The position numbers were made by a program, and so were the translations under genes. 64,000 nucleotides of DNA from Cladorhizidae sp. MBARI D1340-BT2 (lineage: Eukaryota > Porifera > Demospongiae > Poecilosclerida > Cladorhizidae), in the NCBI GenBank assembly GCA_028752905.1, contig JAQNBH010000010.1, positions 23,224,070-23,288,069 on the forward strand. The letters run 5' to 3'. How positions within the stretch are numbered: the first letter of the stretch is position 1; each line of letters begins with the position of its first letter. Below the pieces are notes generated by a model. The model was not told where the DNA came from and did no database searches. It worked only from the letters and a program-made list of their open reading frames with translations. Positions 23,793 to 59,638 of this stretch are shown here, piece after piece.

Positions 23793-24439
23793 CATAGCTA
23801 AAAGTAAGGGTTAAACTGGTTGCTAAAAATTGACGTCAACAAAGTTAACAGTCCCTACTAGTCTATCAGCTCTAGTGGTCCTACTGACATCCATGAAGTG
23901 CAATATTTGATGTACTTTCCAGTTTTCAGAAGAGGTGACAATTTTTTTTCTCGAAACGATACTTTTTTGGGGGGCTTAAAAATCAGTCAATAGCACTTTA
24001 CACTACCAGAGCTAGCAGCCACACAGATGCCTAATTTGCAAACAATTTCTACAAAAGAAGTATAATCTTGCTAGATCGATACAGGTAGGATAGCTATAAT
24101 ATTGGCAACTACAGTCTATGGATAGAGATTGCTAATACTTTGAAGAGGTCTGAGTGGGTTCGTAATATTCCTGTAGTGATGGAGAATCCAAAGACGCATG
24201 CAGAACTTACTTTCCTGTCATGAGCAATTTCCTGAAGTATACTCTCAAAGATTTCATGCAAGTAAAAATAAAAATAAAATAAAAAGTGCTATCTCAGCGA
24301 CTTAAATTATGCATATGTGACATCTGAGGAAAGATTTAATTCTTCACATACATTTTGTGATGGTGGTTTTGCTGGGTTATGTTGTATTTTATATACACTG
24401 TTCTATTTTTAATATAACGGACAGTTCATGAACAAACAC

Positions 24440-24607
24440 TCTCTCTTTCTCACTCACAAACACACACATACACACACATTTAAACACACAGCGAGATAGA
24501 GGGACACACATGCAGACAGACAGACAGACAGACATATTCACATACATAATGACACACCCAGACACACACACACACATTAACACATGCACACACAGACACA
24601 CATACAT
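24440..24607. repeat. CA/GA microsatellite, U2
   Basis: Same position in the unit as in U1, with a clean GACAGACAGACA block. Confidence 0.9.
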
Positions 24608-24839
24608 ACTGCTTATGATAGTAGTATTGTTTGCTGTCAAGTTCATGTCTAATGAGAACATTACTGACCTCCAACCAAACTCTTGCTGCACATATGGAGT
24701 AGCAAAAAAGGTTGCAACGCTGCTGGTAGGTACATATTCTAGATGCAGTCCTAAAATACACAGAGATAATTACTACTGAGAATGTTCATGCTACCATAAG
24801 CACACCCACAACATGTATATATCCATACACCTCCAACAG

Positions 24840-25124
24840 AGACCGTAACCATGTTGAACTCACCCACAACATTGATGACCAGCATGATGAACATCCCCAC
24901 AACAGTGAAAACAGCTGTAAAGATATTGATCACACTCACAACAGTATTGGTCACACCTCCAATAGTGGCAGCTACACCCACACCAGTGCTGACGATGCTC
25001 TCAGTAGATATAACCACACCCCATCGAGATGGTATAATATCTACCACCATGGTGGTAACCACAGCAAACATTCCTACCACCATGACCTCTCCCAAACCAG
25101 TTGTAACTGCACCAGGAGTAAAGG
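24840..25124 (+). CDS. Array exon U3, Thr-rich stalk module (proposed)
   Basis: 285 bp, phase 1-1. A 9-bp deletion just after the acceptor removes three codons relative to U1 and keeps the frame. Donor G|GTATGT. Confidence 0.5.
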
Positions 25125-26034
25125 GTATGTCATTCTATATGCTGCATGTGCAATGGGTAATGATTGTTATTGTAGCACAGTATCTTTGAAAGATTAATGT
25201 CATGTAGAGTGGCTATAGGGAAAGATGGTGGGTCATTTTCTGTTGCAGTAGCATGCTAGTAGTGAAGCATGTACTTCTTAAAAATGCATGAGGGAAAATG
25301 CAGAGCAAAACATTAGGGATAAATCATTCAACAAATGAAGACCTCCATGGTTGTCAAACAATTGCTTCTAGATTGGTGGATTTTGCATTTTCACTGTTTT
25401 CTTAGTGGCTTTTGAGTTTTCACTTTTGATTTGGATTGGTGATTATTTTAATAATACTCTACGATTCTCTAAATGATAGTAAATTCACATAGGAACACTA
25501 AAAGTTACCCTCTTAATTATTATTTTTTCAAGTAAAGTTGATTTGCAAAGCACTTTAGTTTGGTAGATTTTTTAATAATCTATTTTACACTAGCTAATAA
25601 TTTACACTACTCCACATACATCACTGCATATGTGACTTTAACACCCTTCTGGCATAGAGCCTTGAGATATCTGTGTGATATCTGCAGAAGGTGAGTCCAA
25701 TTTATCACACTACATTCTCAGATCATGATTACATTCAATCAGAAATTGATAATAATTATTATGGATGTGTGAAAGTTAATTCTGTCATTCTCTGAAGCTG
25801 TTGACATCTTATTTATTGAACATAAACGAACCAAAAAAGTTCAATCAGTACAAACAAATTAAGCCCCTACGCCTCTCTCCTTTTCTTAGTAAGAACAAAA
25901 ATGTCCAATTTTCTCCTTCATGCTATATATGTCTACAAAGAAACTTTTATAGCATGATATAACATAGTCACAGCACTAACCTTCACCTCTCTTGAGACAT
26001 TTGACTCTGGTTAAAGACATTGTAGAAGTGGGAG

Positions 26035-26430
26035 AGCCTTATCCATGGAGGCAAGCCTATAACTAGATGAGAGCAGACATTAACCACAGTGTCAAACCAT
26101 ATGAAGTAGATATGGGCAGACTTTATCCCAAAGGCAACATGTAACTAGCATGACACAGATGAGATAGCAGACTTTAACCACAGAGGCAAGCCTATAACTA
26201 GCATGAGGGAGATGCAGCAGATTTTAACCACAGAAGACAAGCTAATAACTTGCATGAGGCAGATGATATAGCAGGTGTTAACAATAGAGGCTAGCCTATA
26301 ACTAGCATGCCGCAGATAAGAGAACAGTGTATAACAACAGAGGCAAGCCTATAACTAGCATGAGGGAGATTTTAACCATAGAAGACACAGAGGCAAGCCT
26401 ACAGCTAGCATGAGGCAGATTAGATAGCTG
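26035..26430. repeat. Minisatellite of unit U3
   Basis: About eight copies. Ends in the same CTGACTCATTTGGGAG junction as U1. Confidence 0.8.
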
Positions 26431-26764
26431 ACTCATTTGGGAGTTTGTTTTTCTGTTTGTTTTGTTTTGTTTTGTTTTGTTTTTCCTTTCAGAACTCCTA
26501 GCCTTATCATTATTTTATTATAAGCCCTATAGCTTCCACACTTGTTTTGTTTTTCAATGACAGAGCTAATGCTTATATACTGATATATAACTGTGGCAGT
26601 TCTTAGCATATGCCATCTGAAGTAAGCAACTTTTCAGCTGCAAACAAAAGCACTTGGTAGTTGTATTTTCTTGCTTTTTATGACAAAAATGGCTTATTCA
26701 AGAGAGGAGTGCACATACAAATCAAAGTGAGTATAGAAACTGATGAGGCATAAGTGGAAGTGAG

Positions 26765-26971
26765 GGTATTAACTGTACAAGGAGTGATAGACACTGTTAT
26801 AGAAGTGGGAGTGATGAAAAAGATGAGGATGGAGCTGCATTTATAGGAAGTGGAGACAGTATGACTGTTCCAGGCACAATGGGAGGTGATGGTATGGATA
26901 ATGGAAGTTATTGTGGTATAGGATGTCAGAAGAGTCCTGAAGTGGATCTTTTAAAATCCTTATTAATCTGA
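26765..26971 (+). other. Gly-rich conserved frame in array units (U3 copy)
   Basis: In U3 a frame reads GINCTRSDRHCYRSG then AAFIGSGDSMTVPGTMGGDG and NGSYCGIGC to a stop. The second half (about 37 codons) stays in frame without indels in U1, U2, U5 and U6 as well, while the first half has stops in U1 and U2. About 80 bp upstream lies another shared phrase, MAYSGEECIQMK before GTGAGT, in U1 and U2. I cannot give a splice model or a family, so it could be a decayed exon or chance. Confidence 0.25.
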
Positions 26972-27829
26972 TAGGAAAAACCCTAGAATCAAATTTTATT
27001 TCTAAAGATGATTTGGCTGTCTTTAACTACCACCTAAAGGCTAAAACATTTACTAGATACTTATTGTAGCTTTACAAACAAGGAACAACTTCTTTAGGTC
27101 TATCAGCTAGTTAAGTTCACCATCTGGAAAAATGTTGGAGTAGAACAAGCATTTGGTCTATCCATAGCTAAAACTCAGGGTGAAATTGGTTATTTGCCAA
27201 AAATTTATGTCAACAAACCTAACATTCCCTGGTAGGCTCTCAGCTCTAGTTGTCTGTCAGACATACATGAAGTGCAATGTTTGATGTACTTCCCAGCTTT
27301 CAGAAGAGGTGACAATTTTTTTTTATAGAAATGACACTATTTGTTGCTAGCTCAAAATTCAGTAAATAGCTAGCTATGTACTTTATACTACCAGAGCAAG
27401 CAGTCACACAGATGCCCAATTAGCAAACAAATTCTACAAAAGAACTAGGTTAAAACACAATCTTGCTAGATCGATAGTAGGAGGCTAGCTCAAATACTGG
27501 CAACTCCAGTCTATGGATCGAGATTGCTAATACTTTGAAGAGGTCGGAGAGGTTCATAACATTCTTGTAGCCAAGGAGAATCCTATGACGTATGCAGAAC
27601 TTACTTTCTTGTCATGAGCAATTTCCTGAAGTATTCTCTCAAAATGGCACTACAAGTGAAAATAAAAATAAAATAAAAATTGCTGTCTAAGCAACTTAAA
27701 TTATGCATATGTGGCCTTATCTGACTAAAGATTCAATTATTCACTTCTTCTTTTGAGGTGGTTTCCCTGGGTTATGTTGTATTTTATATATACTGTTCTA
27801 TTTTTAATATAACTGCTGTCAGAACACAC

Positions 27830-28000
27830 AGTCTCTCTTTCTCACTGATACAAAAACACACATACACATATACACCCATTCAAACACACAGACAGTGAGA
27901 CAGAGAGGCACACATGCAGACAGACAGACAGACATATTCACACACACAACGACAGACACACACACACACATATTAATACATGCACACACAGACACACATA
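27830..28000. repeat. CA/GA microsatellite, U3
   Basis: Corresponding tract directly before the U4 exon block. Confidence 0.9.
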
Positions 28001-28242
28001 AACACCGCTTATTGTAGTCGTTTTATTTGCTTCCATATTCATGTCTAATGAGAACATTACAATGTGTTGCTGACCTCCAACCAAACTCTTGTTGCACATA
28101 TGGAGTAGCAAAAAAGGTTGCAATGCTGCTGGTAGGTACACATTCTAAATGCAGTCTTAAAATACACAGATATCATTAATACCGAGAATGTTCATGCTAT
28201 CATAACCACACACACACATATATATCCATACACCTCCAACAG

Positions 28243-28536
28243 TGATGACAACCCCCATAACCATGTTGAGCTCACCCACAACATTGATGACCAGCATGAT
28301 GAACATCCCATCAACTGTGAAAACATCTGCAATGATATTGAACACACCCACACCAGTATTGGTCATACCTTCAATAATAGTAGATACATCCGCAGCAGTT
28401 CTGACGATGCTCTCAGCAGATATAACCACACCCAGTCAAGATGGTATAATATCTACTACCATGGTGGTAACCACAGAGAACATTCCTACCACCATGATCA
28501 CTCCAATATCAGTTGTGACCACACCTGGAGTAAAGG
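28243..28536 (+). CDS. Array exon U4, Thr-rich stalk module (proposed)
   Basis: 294 bp, phase 1-1, donor G|GTACGT. Closest by eye to U2 (shared TSAMILNTPTPV). The rest of this unit is cut short at 29,545. Confidence 0.5.
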
Positions 28537-29550
28537 GTACGTCATCCTATACCCTGCATGTGCAATGGGTAATGATTGTTATTGCAGCACATTGTATCTC
28601 TGAAAGATTAATGTCATGTAGAGTTGCCATAAAGAAAGATGGTGGGTCTTACTTCTGTTGCACAAGCATACTAATAGTGTAGCATGTACTTCTTAAATTG
28701 CACGAGGGGAAATTCAGAGCAAAATATTAGGGATAAAACATTCAACAAATCAAGATCTCAAACAACTATAATTTATTACAAATCAATTGTAATTTTTTAG
28801 ATTGGTTGTTTTTGCATTTTTTCTTGTTACTTTGTTTCTTAGTGGTTTTTAAGTGATTTTTTGACTGGTGATAACTTAAAGTAATACTGAGTGATTCTCT
28901 AATATGATAGTAAACTATCGTTGGAACACTCACAAATTTCTTACTACATTTTTCAAGTAAAGTTGATTTGGAAAGCACTTTGATCTGATATATTTTTTAA
29001 ATAATTAGCCTATTTTACACTGGCCTAATAGTTTGTGTACATCACTGCATGTGTGACTGTATCACCTTTTTGGCATGGGGCCTTTAGATTTCTACATGAT
29101 ATCTGCAGAAGGAGAGCCCAGTTTAATTTCTTGTGTTCATTCTCAGACCAGGACTAATAATTTACATTGCTAATAATTATGGAGATGTGAAAGTTCTCTC
29201 TGCCACCCTCAGAAGGTGTTGACATCTTATCTATTGAACCTAAACCAACAGTAAATGAAAACAAAAATTTAGCCTTTACCGCTATCTCCCTTTTTTAGTG
29301 AGCACAAAAATGGTTGGCTTTAACTATTATTTACTACATCATGCAATGTCTACAAAGAAAGCATAATATAACATAGTCACAGAACTAACTTTCACCTTTC
29401 TTAAGACATTTCACTCGGGTGAAAGACATTATAGAAGTGGATCAGCCTTATCCATGGAGCCAAGCCTACAACTAGCATAAGGCAGATGAGATAGCAGATG
29501 AGATAGCTGACTTTTTCTGTTTGTTTTGTTTTGTTTTGTTTTTCCAATAG

Positions 29551-29703
29551 TGGTAGCTACACCCATAGCAGTGCTGATGATGCTCTCAGCAGATGTAACC
29601 AAACCTAGTCAAGATGGTATAATATCTACTACCATGCTGGTAACCAACATTCCTAACACCATAACCACTCTCACACCAGTTGTGACTGCACACAGAGTAA
29701 ACG
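29551..29703 (+). CDS. Array exon U5, truncated stalk module with new acceptor (proposed)
   Basis: Only the second half of the module is present, 153 bp. The upstream half is replaced by a T-rich run from U4 (TTTTGTTTTTCCAATAG), which supplies a good polypyrimidine tract directly before the AG. The exon still starts and ends in phase 1 (donor G|GTATGT), and a 6-bp deletion inside it is also in frame. Confidence 0.48.
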
Positions 29704-30654
29704 GTATGTCATCTATACCCTGCATGTGCAATGAATAATGTAGTACATTGTATCTCACAACGATTAATGTCATGTAGAGTAGCTGTAAAGAAAGATGGGT
29801 GGGTCTTATTTTTGTTGCAGTAGCATCATGTAGTGTAGCATGTAATTCTAAAACTGCATGATGGAAAATGAAGAGCAAAATGTTAGGGTCAAAAAGTTCA
29901 ATAAATCAAGACATCCAAGGCCAAGGTTGTGAAACAACTAGTAATTGTTTTTTTCTAGATGGGTGAGTTTTGCATTTTTGCTGTTTTTTAGTAGCTTTTG
30001 AGTTTATACTTTTGATTTGGACCAGTGATTACTTTAGTAATACTGAGCGATTCTCCAATATGATAGTAAACTCATGTGGGAACACTCACAAATTTAATGG
30101 TTACACTCTTAATTTTTACCTTTTTCAAGTAAAGTAGCACTTTAGTTTGGTAGATTTTCAAATAATCTATTTTATACTGGCCAATAATTTACACTACTCT
30201 ACGTACATCACTGCACATGTGACAGTATCACCCTCATGGCAAGAGCCTTGAGATTTCTGTGTGATATCTGCAGAAGGAGTACCCAGTTTATCCAACTAAT
30301 TTGTTGTTCATTCTCAGATCAGGACTACAATCAATCGGGAATATAATTACAGGACTACAATCAATCGGGAATATAATTAACTGCTATTATGGAAATGTGA
30401 AAGTTCTCTCTGCCACTCTCTGAAGGCTATGTCATCTTATTTATTGAACAAAAACCAACAGAAAAAGTTCAATATGTACAAACAAAGTAATCCCTTACAC
30501 CTCTCTCCCTTTTCTTAGTGAGCACAAAATGACTGGCTTTAACCAATTATGTCTTCAAAGAAACTATAGCATGATTTAAGATAGTCACAGCAACAACCTT
30601 TCATCTTCCTTGAGACATTAGACTCGGGTGAAAGATATTGTAAAGTGGGAGAGC

Positions 30655-30905
30655 CTTATCCATGGAGGCAAGCCTAAAACTAGCATGGGGCAGATAAGAG
30701 CAGACATTAACCCCAGTCAAACAACATGAAGTAGATAAGTGCAGAATTTATCTCCACAAAGGCAAACCTATACCTATAATGATGCAGATGAGATAGCAGG
30801 CATTAACCACAGAGGGAAGCCCAACTAGCATGGGGCAGATGAGATAGCAAGTGTTAATCACAGAGGCAAGCCTACAACTAGCATAAGGCAGATCAGATAG
30901 CCGAC
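30655..30905. repeat. Minisatellite of unit U5
   Basis: About five copies. In U4 the same tract is reduced to about one copy at 29,455-29,510. Confidence 0.8.
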
Positions 30906-32174
30906 TCATTTGGGTGTTTGTTTTTCCGTTGTTTTGTTGTTGTTTTTCCTTTCAGAACTCCTAGCCTTATCATTATTTTATTATAAGCCCTATAGCTTCC
31001 ACACTTGTTTTGTTTTTCAATGACTAGTGGTCAGAGCTAATGCTTATATGCTTGCATATAACTATGTCAGTTCTTAGCATATGCCAGCTGAAGTAAGAAG
31101 CTACTGCTACTTCTAGCTGCAAACAAAACACTTAGCAGTTGTATTTTTTACGACAAAAATGGCTATTCAAGAGAAGACTGCATACAAATAAAAGTGTGTA
31201 TGGAAAACTGATGTGGCAGAAGTGTATCAATTGTTCAAATAACGATCTAGATGAGAATGGAGCTGTTTTTATAGGAAGTGGAGGCAGAATGACTGCTCCA
31301 AGCACAATGGGAGGCGATGGTATGGGTAATGGAAGTTATTGTGGTATAGGATATGAGAACAGTCCTGAAGAGAAACCCCATTAAATAATATTTTATTTCT
31401 CAAGTAGATTTAGCTACCACCTAAAAGCTAAAACCAGTTACTAGGTGCTAGGACAACATCTTTAAGTCTATCAGCTAGTCAAGTTCACAATCTGGAAAAT
31501 GTTGGAGTAGAAAAAGTATTTGGTCTATCCATAGTTAAAACTCAGGGGCAAACTGGTATTTGCCAAAAATTTAGGTCAATAAAGCTAACAGGCCCTGGTA
31601 GTCTCTCAGCTCTAGTGACCTCTCAGACATCCATGAAATGCAATGTTTGATGTACTTCCCAGCTTGCAGAAGAGGTGACTTTTTTCCCTCAAAATGACAC
31701 TATTTGTTGCTAGTTTAAAATTCAGTCAATAGCTAGCTATGCACTTTAAACTACCAGAGCTTGTAGTCTCACAGATGCCTAATTAGCAAACAAATTATAC
31801 AAAAGAAGTAGGTTAAAACACAATCTTGCTAGACTGATAGTAGTAGGCTAGCTCAAATATTGGCAACTCCAGTCTATGGATCGAGATTGGTACTTTTATG
31901 AGGTCTGTGTGGGTTTGTAATATTCCTGTAGCCATGCAGAATGCAATGATGCATGCAGAACTTACTTATCTGTGATGAGCAATTTCCTGAAGTATTCTCT
32001 CAAAAATTGCATACAAGTAAAAATAAAAGTAAAATAAAAAGTGCTGTTTCAGCAACTTAAATTATGCATGTGTGACCTTATCTGAGTAATTCACATACAT
32101 CTTGTGAGGGTGGGTTATGTTGTATTTTATATAATTATACTGTTCTATTTTAATGTCCGCAGACTGTCAAGAAA

Positions 32175-32362
32175 ACACACTTTCTCACTCACTCACACAA
32201 ACACACAAATACACAAGCACACACACATACACACATTCAAACACACAATCAGTGAGAAAGAGAGACATACATGCAGACAGACAGACAGACATATTCACAC
32301 ATACAATGACGGTCGCACACACACATATTAACACATGCCCACACACACACATACACACTGCT
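32175..32362. repeat. CA/GA microsatellite, U5
   Basis: Longest of the five; starts TCACTCACTCACACAAAC. Confidence 0.9.
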
Positions 32363-32596
32363 TATAGTAGTAGTATTGTTTGTTCTCATATTCATGTCTA
32401 ATGAGAACATTACAATGTGTGGCTCACCTCCAACCAAACTCTTGCTACACATATGGAGTAGAAAAAAGGCTTGCAATGCTGCTGATAGGTACACATTCTA
32501 AATGCAGTCTTATAATACACAGGTGTAATTACTACTGAGAATATTCACGCTACCATAAGCACACCCACAACATGTATATCCATACACCTCCAACAG

Positions 32597-32881
32597 TGAT
32601 AACAACCCCCGTAACCATGTTGAGCTCATCTACAACATTGATGACCAGCATGATGAACATCCCTACAACTGTGAAAACATCTGCAATGAAAATGATCACA
32701 CCCACAACACTATTGGTCACACACCCAATAGTAGCAGCTACACCCACAGCCGTGCTAATGATGCTCTCAGCAGATATAACCACACAGGATATAATATCTA
32801 CTACCATGGTGGTAACCGCAGTGAACATTCCTACCACCATAGCCACTCCCACACCAATTGTGACTCCACCCGGAGTAAAGG
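32597..32881 (+). CDS. Array exon U6, Thr-rich stalk module (proposed)
   Basis: 285 bp, phase 1-1. A 9-bp in-frame deletion lies in the middle (ADITTQDIIS where U1 has ADITTPRQDGIIS), at a different place from the deletion in U3. Donor G|GTATGT. Confidence 0.5.
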
Positions 32882-33834
32882 GTATGTCATCCTATACCCT
32901 GCTTGTGCAATGAATAATGATTGTTATTGTAGCACATTGTATCTCTCAACGATTAATGTCATGTAGAGTAGCTGTAAAGAAAGATGGTGTGTCTTATTTC
33001 TGTTGCAGTAGGATGCTAGTAGTGTAGAATGTGCTTCTTAAAACTGCATGTGGGAAAATGCAGAGCAAAACATTAGGGATAAAAAGTTCAACAAATCAAG
33101 ACCTCTAAGGTTGTCAAACGACTATATTACAAAGCATTTGTAATTTTTCTAGATGGAGAGTTTGCATTTTTGCTGTTTTTAGTGGGTTTTGAGTTTTCAC
33201 TTTAGATTTGGACCGGTGATTACTTTAGTAATACTGAGCGATTCTCTAATATGATAGTAAACTCACGTGGGAACACTCATAAATTTAATAGTTACCCTCT
33301 TAATTTTTACCTTTTTCAAGTAAAGTTCATTTGGAAAGCACTTTAGTTTGGTAGATTTTCTTCTTTTTTATACTGGCCAATAATTTACACTACTCTACAT
33401 ACATCACTGCACATGTGACAGTATCAATATATATATAGAGCAAGTTATGATGGCGTGCCACTAATGTCCTCTCTTCACCCTCCTGGCAAGAGCCTTGGAA
33501 TTTCTGTGTGATATCTACAGTAGGAGTGCCCAGTTTATTGTTGTTCGTTCTCAGATCAGGACTACAATCAATCGGGAATATAATTAACTGCTATTATGGA
33601 GATGAGAAAGTTCTCTCTGCCACTCTCTGAAGGCTATGTCATCTTATTTATTGAACATAAACAAATACAGTCTGTTATCCCCTATACATCTCTCCCTTTT
33701 CTTAGTAGCACAAAATGGCCAACTTTGTCTACAAAATAACTATTATAGCATGATATAACATAGTCACAGCACCTACCTTCACCTTTCTTGAGACATTTGA
33801 CTCGTATGAAAGACATTGTAGAAGTGGGAGAGCC

Positions 33835-34020
33835 TTATCCACGGAGGCAAGCCTAAAACTAGCATGAGCCAGATGTGAGCAGACATTAACCACAGTGTCA
33901 AACCAAATGAAGTAGATAAGGGCAGAATTTATCCACAAAGGCAAACCTATAACTATAATGAGATAGCAGGCATTAACCATAGAGGCAAGCCTACAGCTAG
34001 CATGAGGCAGATGAGATAGC
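33835..34020. repeat. Minisatellite of unit U6
   Basis: About four copies; only a single remnant remains in U7 near 36,770-36,805. Confidence 0.8.
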
Positions 34021-35294
34021 TGACTCATTTGGGAGTTTGTTTTTCTGCTTGTTTTGTTTTGTTTTGTTTTTCCTTTCAGAACTCCTAGGCTTATCATTAT
34101 TTTATTATAAGCCCTATAGCTTCAACACTTGTTTTGTTTTTCAATGACTAGTGGTCAGAGCTAATGCTTATAAATTATGCTTGCATATAATGATATATAA
34201 CTATGGCAGTTCTTAGCATATGCCAGCTGAAGTAAGTAGCTACTGCCACTTCTAGCTTCAGACAAAGCACTTGGCAAACTGATGTGTCAGAAGTGAAAGT
34301 GAGTATATCAACTGTTCAAATAACGATCGAGGTGAGAATGGAGCTGCTTTTATAGGAAGTGGAGGAAGTATGACTGCTCCAGGCACAATGGGAGGCAATC
34401 GTATGGATAATGGAAGTTATTGTGGTATAGGATGTGAGAAGAGTCCGATTAATCCGAAGGGAAACCCCCTTAAATAATAAATGTATTTCTCAAGATGATC
34501 TGGCTATCTTTAACTACCACATAAAAGCTAAAACCAGTTACTAGCTACATTTTAAACAAGGACAACATCTTTAAACCTATCACCTAGTCAAGTTCACAAT
34601 CTGGAAAAATGTTGGAGTAGAACAATTATTTGGTCTATCGATAGATAAAACTCAGGCGAAAACTGGTTTTGCTATTAAAAAATTGTCAATAAAGCTAACT
34701 GTCCCTGGTAGTCTCTCAGCTCTAGTGACCTCTCAGACATCCATGAAGTGCAATGATTGATGTACTTCCCAGCTTGCAGAAGAGGTGACAATTTTTTTTA
34801 GAAATGATACTATCTGTTGCTAGCCTAAAATTCAGTAAATAGCTAGCTACGCACTTTAAACTACCAGAGCTTGCAGTGTCACAGATGCCTAATTAGGAAA
34901 CAAATTCTACAAAATAAGCACAATCTTGCTAGACTGATAGTAGTAGGCTAGCTCAAATATTGGCAACACTAGTCTATGGATTGAGATTGCTAATACTTTG
35001 AAGAGGTCTGTGTGGGTTTGTAATATTCCTGTAGCCATGGAGAATGCAATGATGCATGCAGAATTTACTTACCTGTCATGACCAATTACCTGAAGTATTC
35101 TCTCAAAAATTGCATACAAGTAAAAATAAAAGTAAAATACGAAGTGCTGTCTCAGCAACTTAAATTATGACCTTATCTGAGTAAAGATTCAATTATTCAC
35201 ATACATCTTGTGAGGGTGGTTATGCTGGGTTATGTTGTATTTATATATACTGTTCTATTTTAATATCACCCCTGTCCGCAGACTGTTTAAGAAC

Positions 35295-35463
35295 ACATTT
35301 CTCACTCACTCACACAAACACACACACAAACACACAAGCACACACACATACATTCAAACACACAATCAGTGAGAGAGAGAGACACAGATGCAGAGAGACA
35401 GGCATATTCACACACACAACGACACACACACACACATTAACATGCACACACACACATACACAC
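35295..35463. repeat. CA/GA microsatellite, U6
   Basis: Shares the CTCACTCACTCACACAAAC start with U5, one of several signs that U5 and U6 are close relatives. Confidence 0.9.
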
Positions 35464-35700
35464 TGCTTACAGTAGTAGTATTGTTTGCTGTCATATTCAT
35501 GCTAATGAGAACATTACAATGTGTGGCTTACCTCCAACCAAACTCTTGCTGCCCATATGGAGTAGCAAAAATGGTTGCAATGCTGCTGGTAGGTACACAT
35601 TCTAAATGCAGTCTTAAAATACACAGAGATAATTACTACTGAGAATATTCATGCTACCATAAGCACACCCACAACATGTATATCCATATACCTCCTACAG

Positions 35701-35994
35701 TGACGACAACTCCCGTAACCATGTTGAGCTCACCCACAACATTAACTACCAGCATGATGAACATCCCCACAACAGTGAAAACATCTGCAATGATAATGAT
35801 CACACCCACAACAGTATTGGTCACACACCCAATAGTGGCAGCTACTCCCACAGCCGTGCTGACGATGCTCTCATCAGATATAACCACACCCAGACAAGAG
35901 GGTATAATATCTACTACCAAGGTGGTAACCACAGCGAACATTCCTACCACCATGGCCACTCCCATACCAGTTGTGACTGCACCTGGAGTAAAGG
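35701..35994 (+). CDS. Array exon U7, Thr-rich stalk module (proposed)
   Basis: 294 bp, phase 1-1, donor G|GTACGT. Last array exon before the receptor. Its leftover G plus the AA that opens the exon at 37,311 makes a Glu codon, so the two can splice in frame. Confidence 0.5.
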
Positions 35995-37310
35995 GTACGT
36001 CATCCTATACCCTGCATGTGCAATGAATAATGATTGTTATTGTAGCACATTGTATCTCTCAACGATTAATGTCATGTAGAATAGCTGTAAAGAAAGATGG
36101 TGTGTCTTATTTCTGTTGCAGTAGCATGCTTGTAGTGTTAATGTGCTTGTTAAAATTGCATGAGGGAAAATGCAGAGCAAAACATTAGGGATAATACAAT
36201 CAACAAATGAAGACCTCCAAGGTCGTCAAACAACTATATTACAAAGCAATTGTTATTTTTCTAGATGGGTGGTTTTTGCATTTTTACTGTTTTCTTAGTA
36301 TATAGTTCACTTTTAATTTTTTGACTGGTGATAACTTAAGTAACATTGAGTGAGTGATTATCTAACATGATAGTAAACTCTCGTTGGAACACTCACAAAT
36401 TTCTTACTGCCTTTTAGTAAAGTTGGTTTGAAAAGCACTTATAGTTTGGTAAATAATCAGCCTATTTTACACTGGCCTAATAGTTTATGTTCATTACTGC
36501 ATGCGTGACTGTATCGTATCACCTTTCTGGCATGTAGCCTTGAGATTTCTGCGTGATATCTGCAGAAGAAGAGCCCAGTTTAAATTGTTGTGTTCATTCT
36601 TAGGTCTGGCCTAATAATTTACATTGCTAATTATGGAGATGTGAAAGTTCTCTCTGCCACTCTATGAAGGTGTTGACATTTGAACATAAACCAACAAAAA
36701 AGTTCAATAAATACAAACAAAAAATAATCCCTTACCGCTATCTCCCTTTTCATAGTGAGTAATCAAGTCTACATATAGCGTGAAGCAGATGAGATAGCTG
36801 ACTCATTTGGCATTTGCTATGTTTTTTATGTTGGTTCAGTTTGGTTCATTCAGCCTATAGCTTCCACTCTTGTTTTATTTTTCAAGGACGAGTGGTCAGA
36901 ACTAATGATCATATGCTTGCATATAATGATATATAAGACTGGCAGTTTTTAGCATTTGTCATTTGCTGACTCATTTGGTTACGATTTGAAATCCTTCCAG
37001 TCACCATTCTTATTCATGGTCAAACATTCAAAAAGATTCACATTCAATAATGTAGGCTAGAATCAGAGATCATTATCAAAAAAGTGCTAACATAGATACC
37101 TTTCAGCCTTTTTTATATCAACTTTGTTAGCTATATGGAATAATATTTGCTATATATGGAATAATACTGTACATGGATAATCATTCTCTACAGAGTTTAT
37201 TTAATAAGGAGGAATACTTTACATGTAGTCAATTGTATGTATTAAAAATTGCATCATACACCTATGGTCTGAACATTTTATGCTATATGTGGAACTATGT
37301 CTGTGTACAG

Positions 37311-59638
<22,328 letters not shown>

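Larger units (their letters stand above)
18030..36980. repeat. Tandem array of seven units (full units about 3.1-3.4 kb)
   Basis: Approximate units: U1 18,030-21,447; U2 21,448-24,795; U3 24,796-28,205; U4 28,206-29,545 (3' truncated); U5 29,546-32,550 (5' truncated); U6 32,551-35,655; U7 35,656-36,980 (3' truncated). A full unit runs in fixed order: Thr-rich exon with AG acceptor and GT donor; a shared block ending near CATTAGGGATAAAACATTC; an AT-rich block; a 45-50 bp minisatellite (GCAAGCCTATAACTAGCATG); a TTTTG run; a Gly-rich frame; a TAGCTAGCTA-containing block; a CA/GA microsatellite; a block beginning CTCCAACCAAACTC; then the next exon. Divergence is modest and differs between pairs, so the array grew by repeated unequal exchange. 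Confidence 0.95.

Noticed and set aside
24389..24761. Cys/Val-rich minus-strand frames
   Set aside because: Translation of the CA microsatellite.
18014..35965. Minus-strand Val/Met/Gly-rich membrane proteins in each array unit
   Set aside because: The strand is open, but the truncated unit at 29.5 kb has no minus-strand donor, whereas the plus strand keeps splice sites and phase in all seven. Kept as an alternative only.
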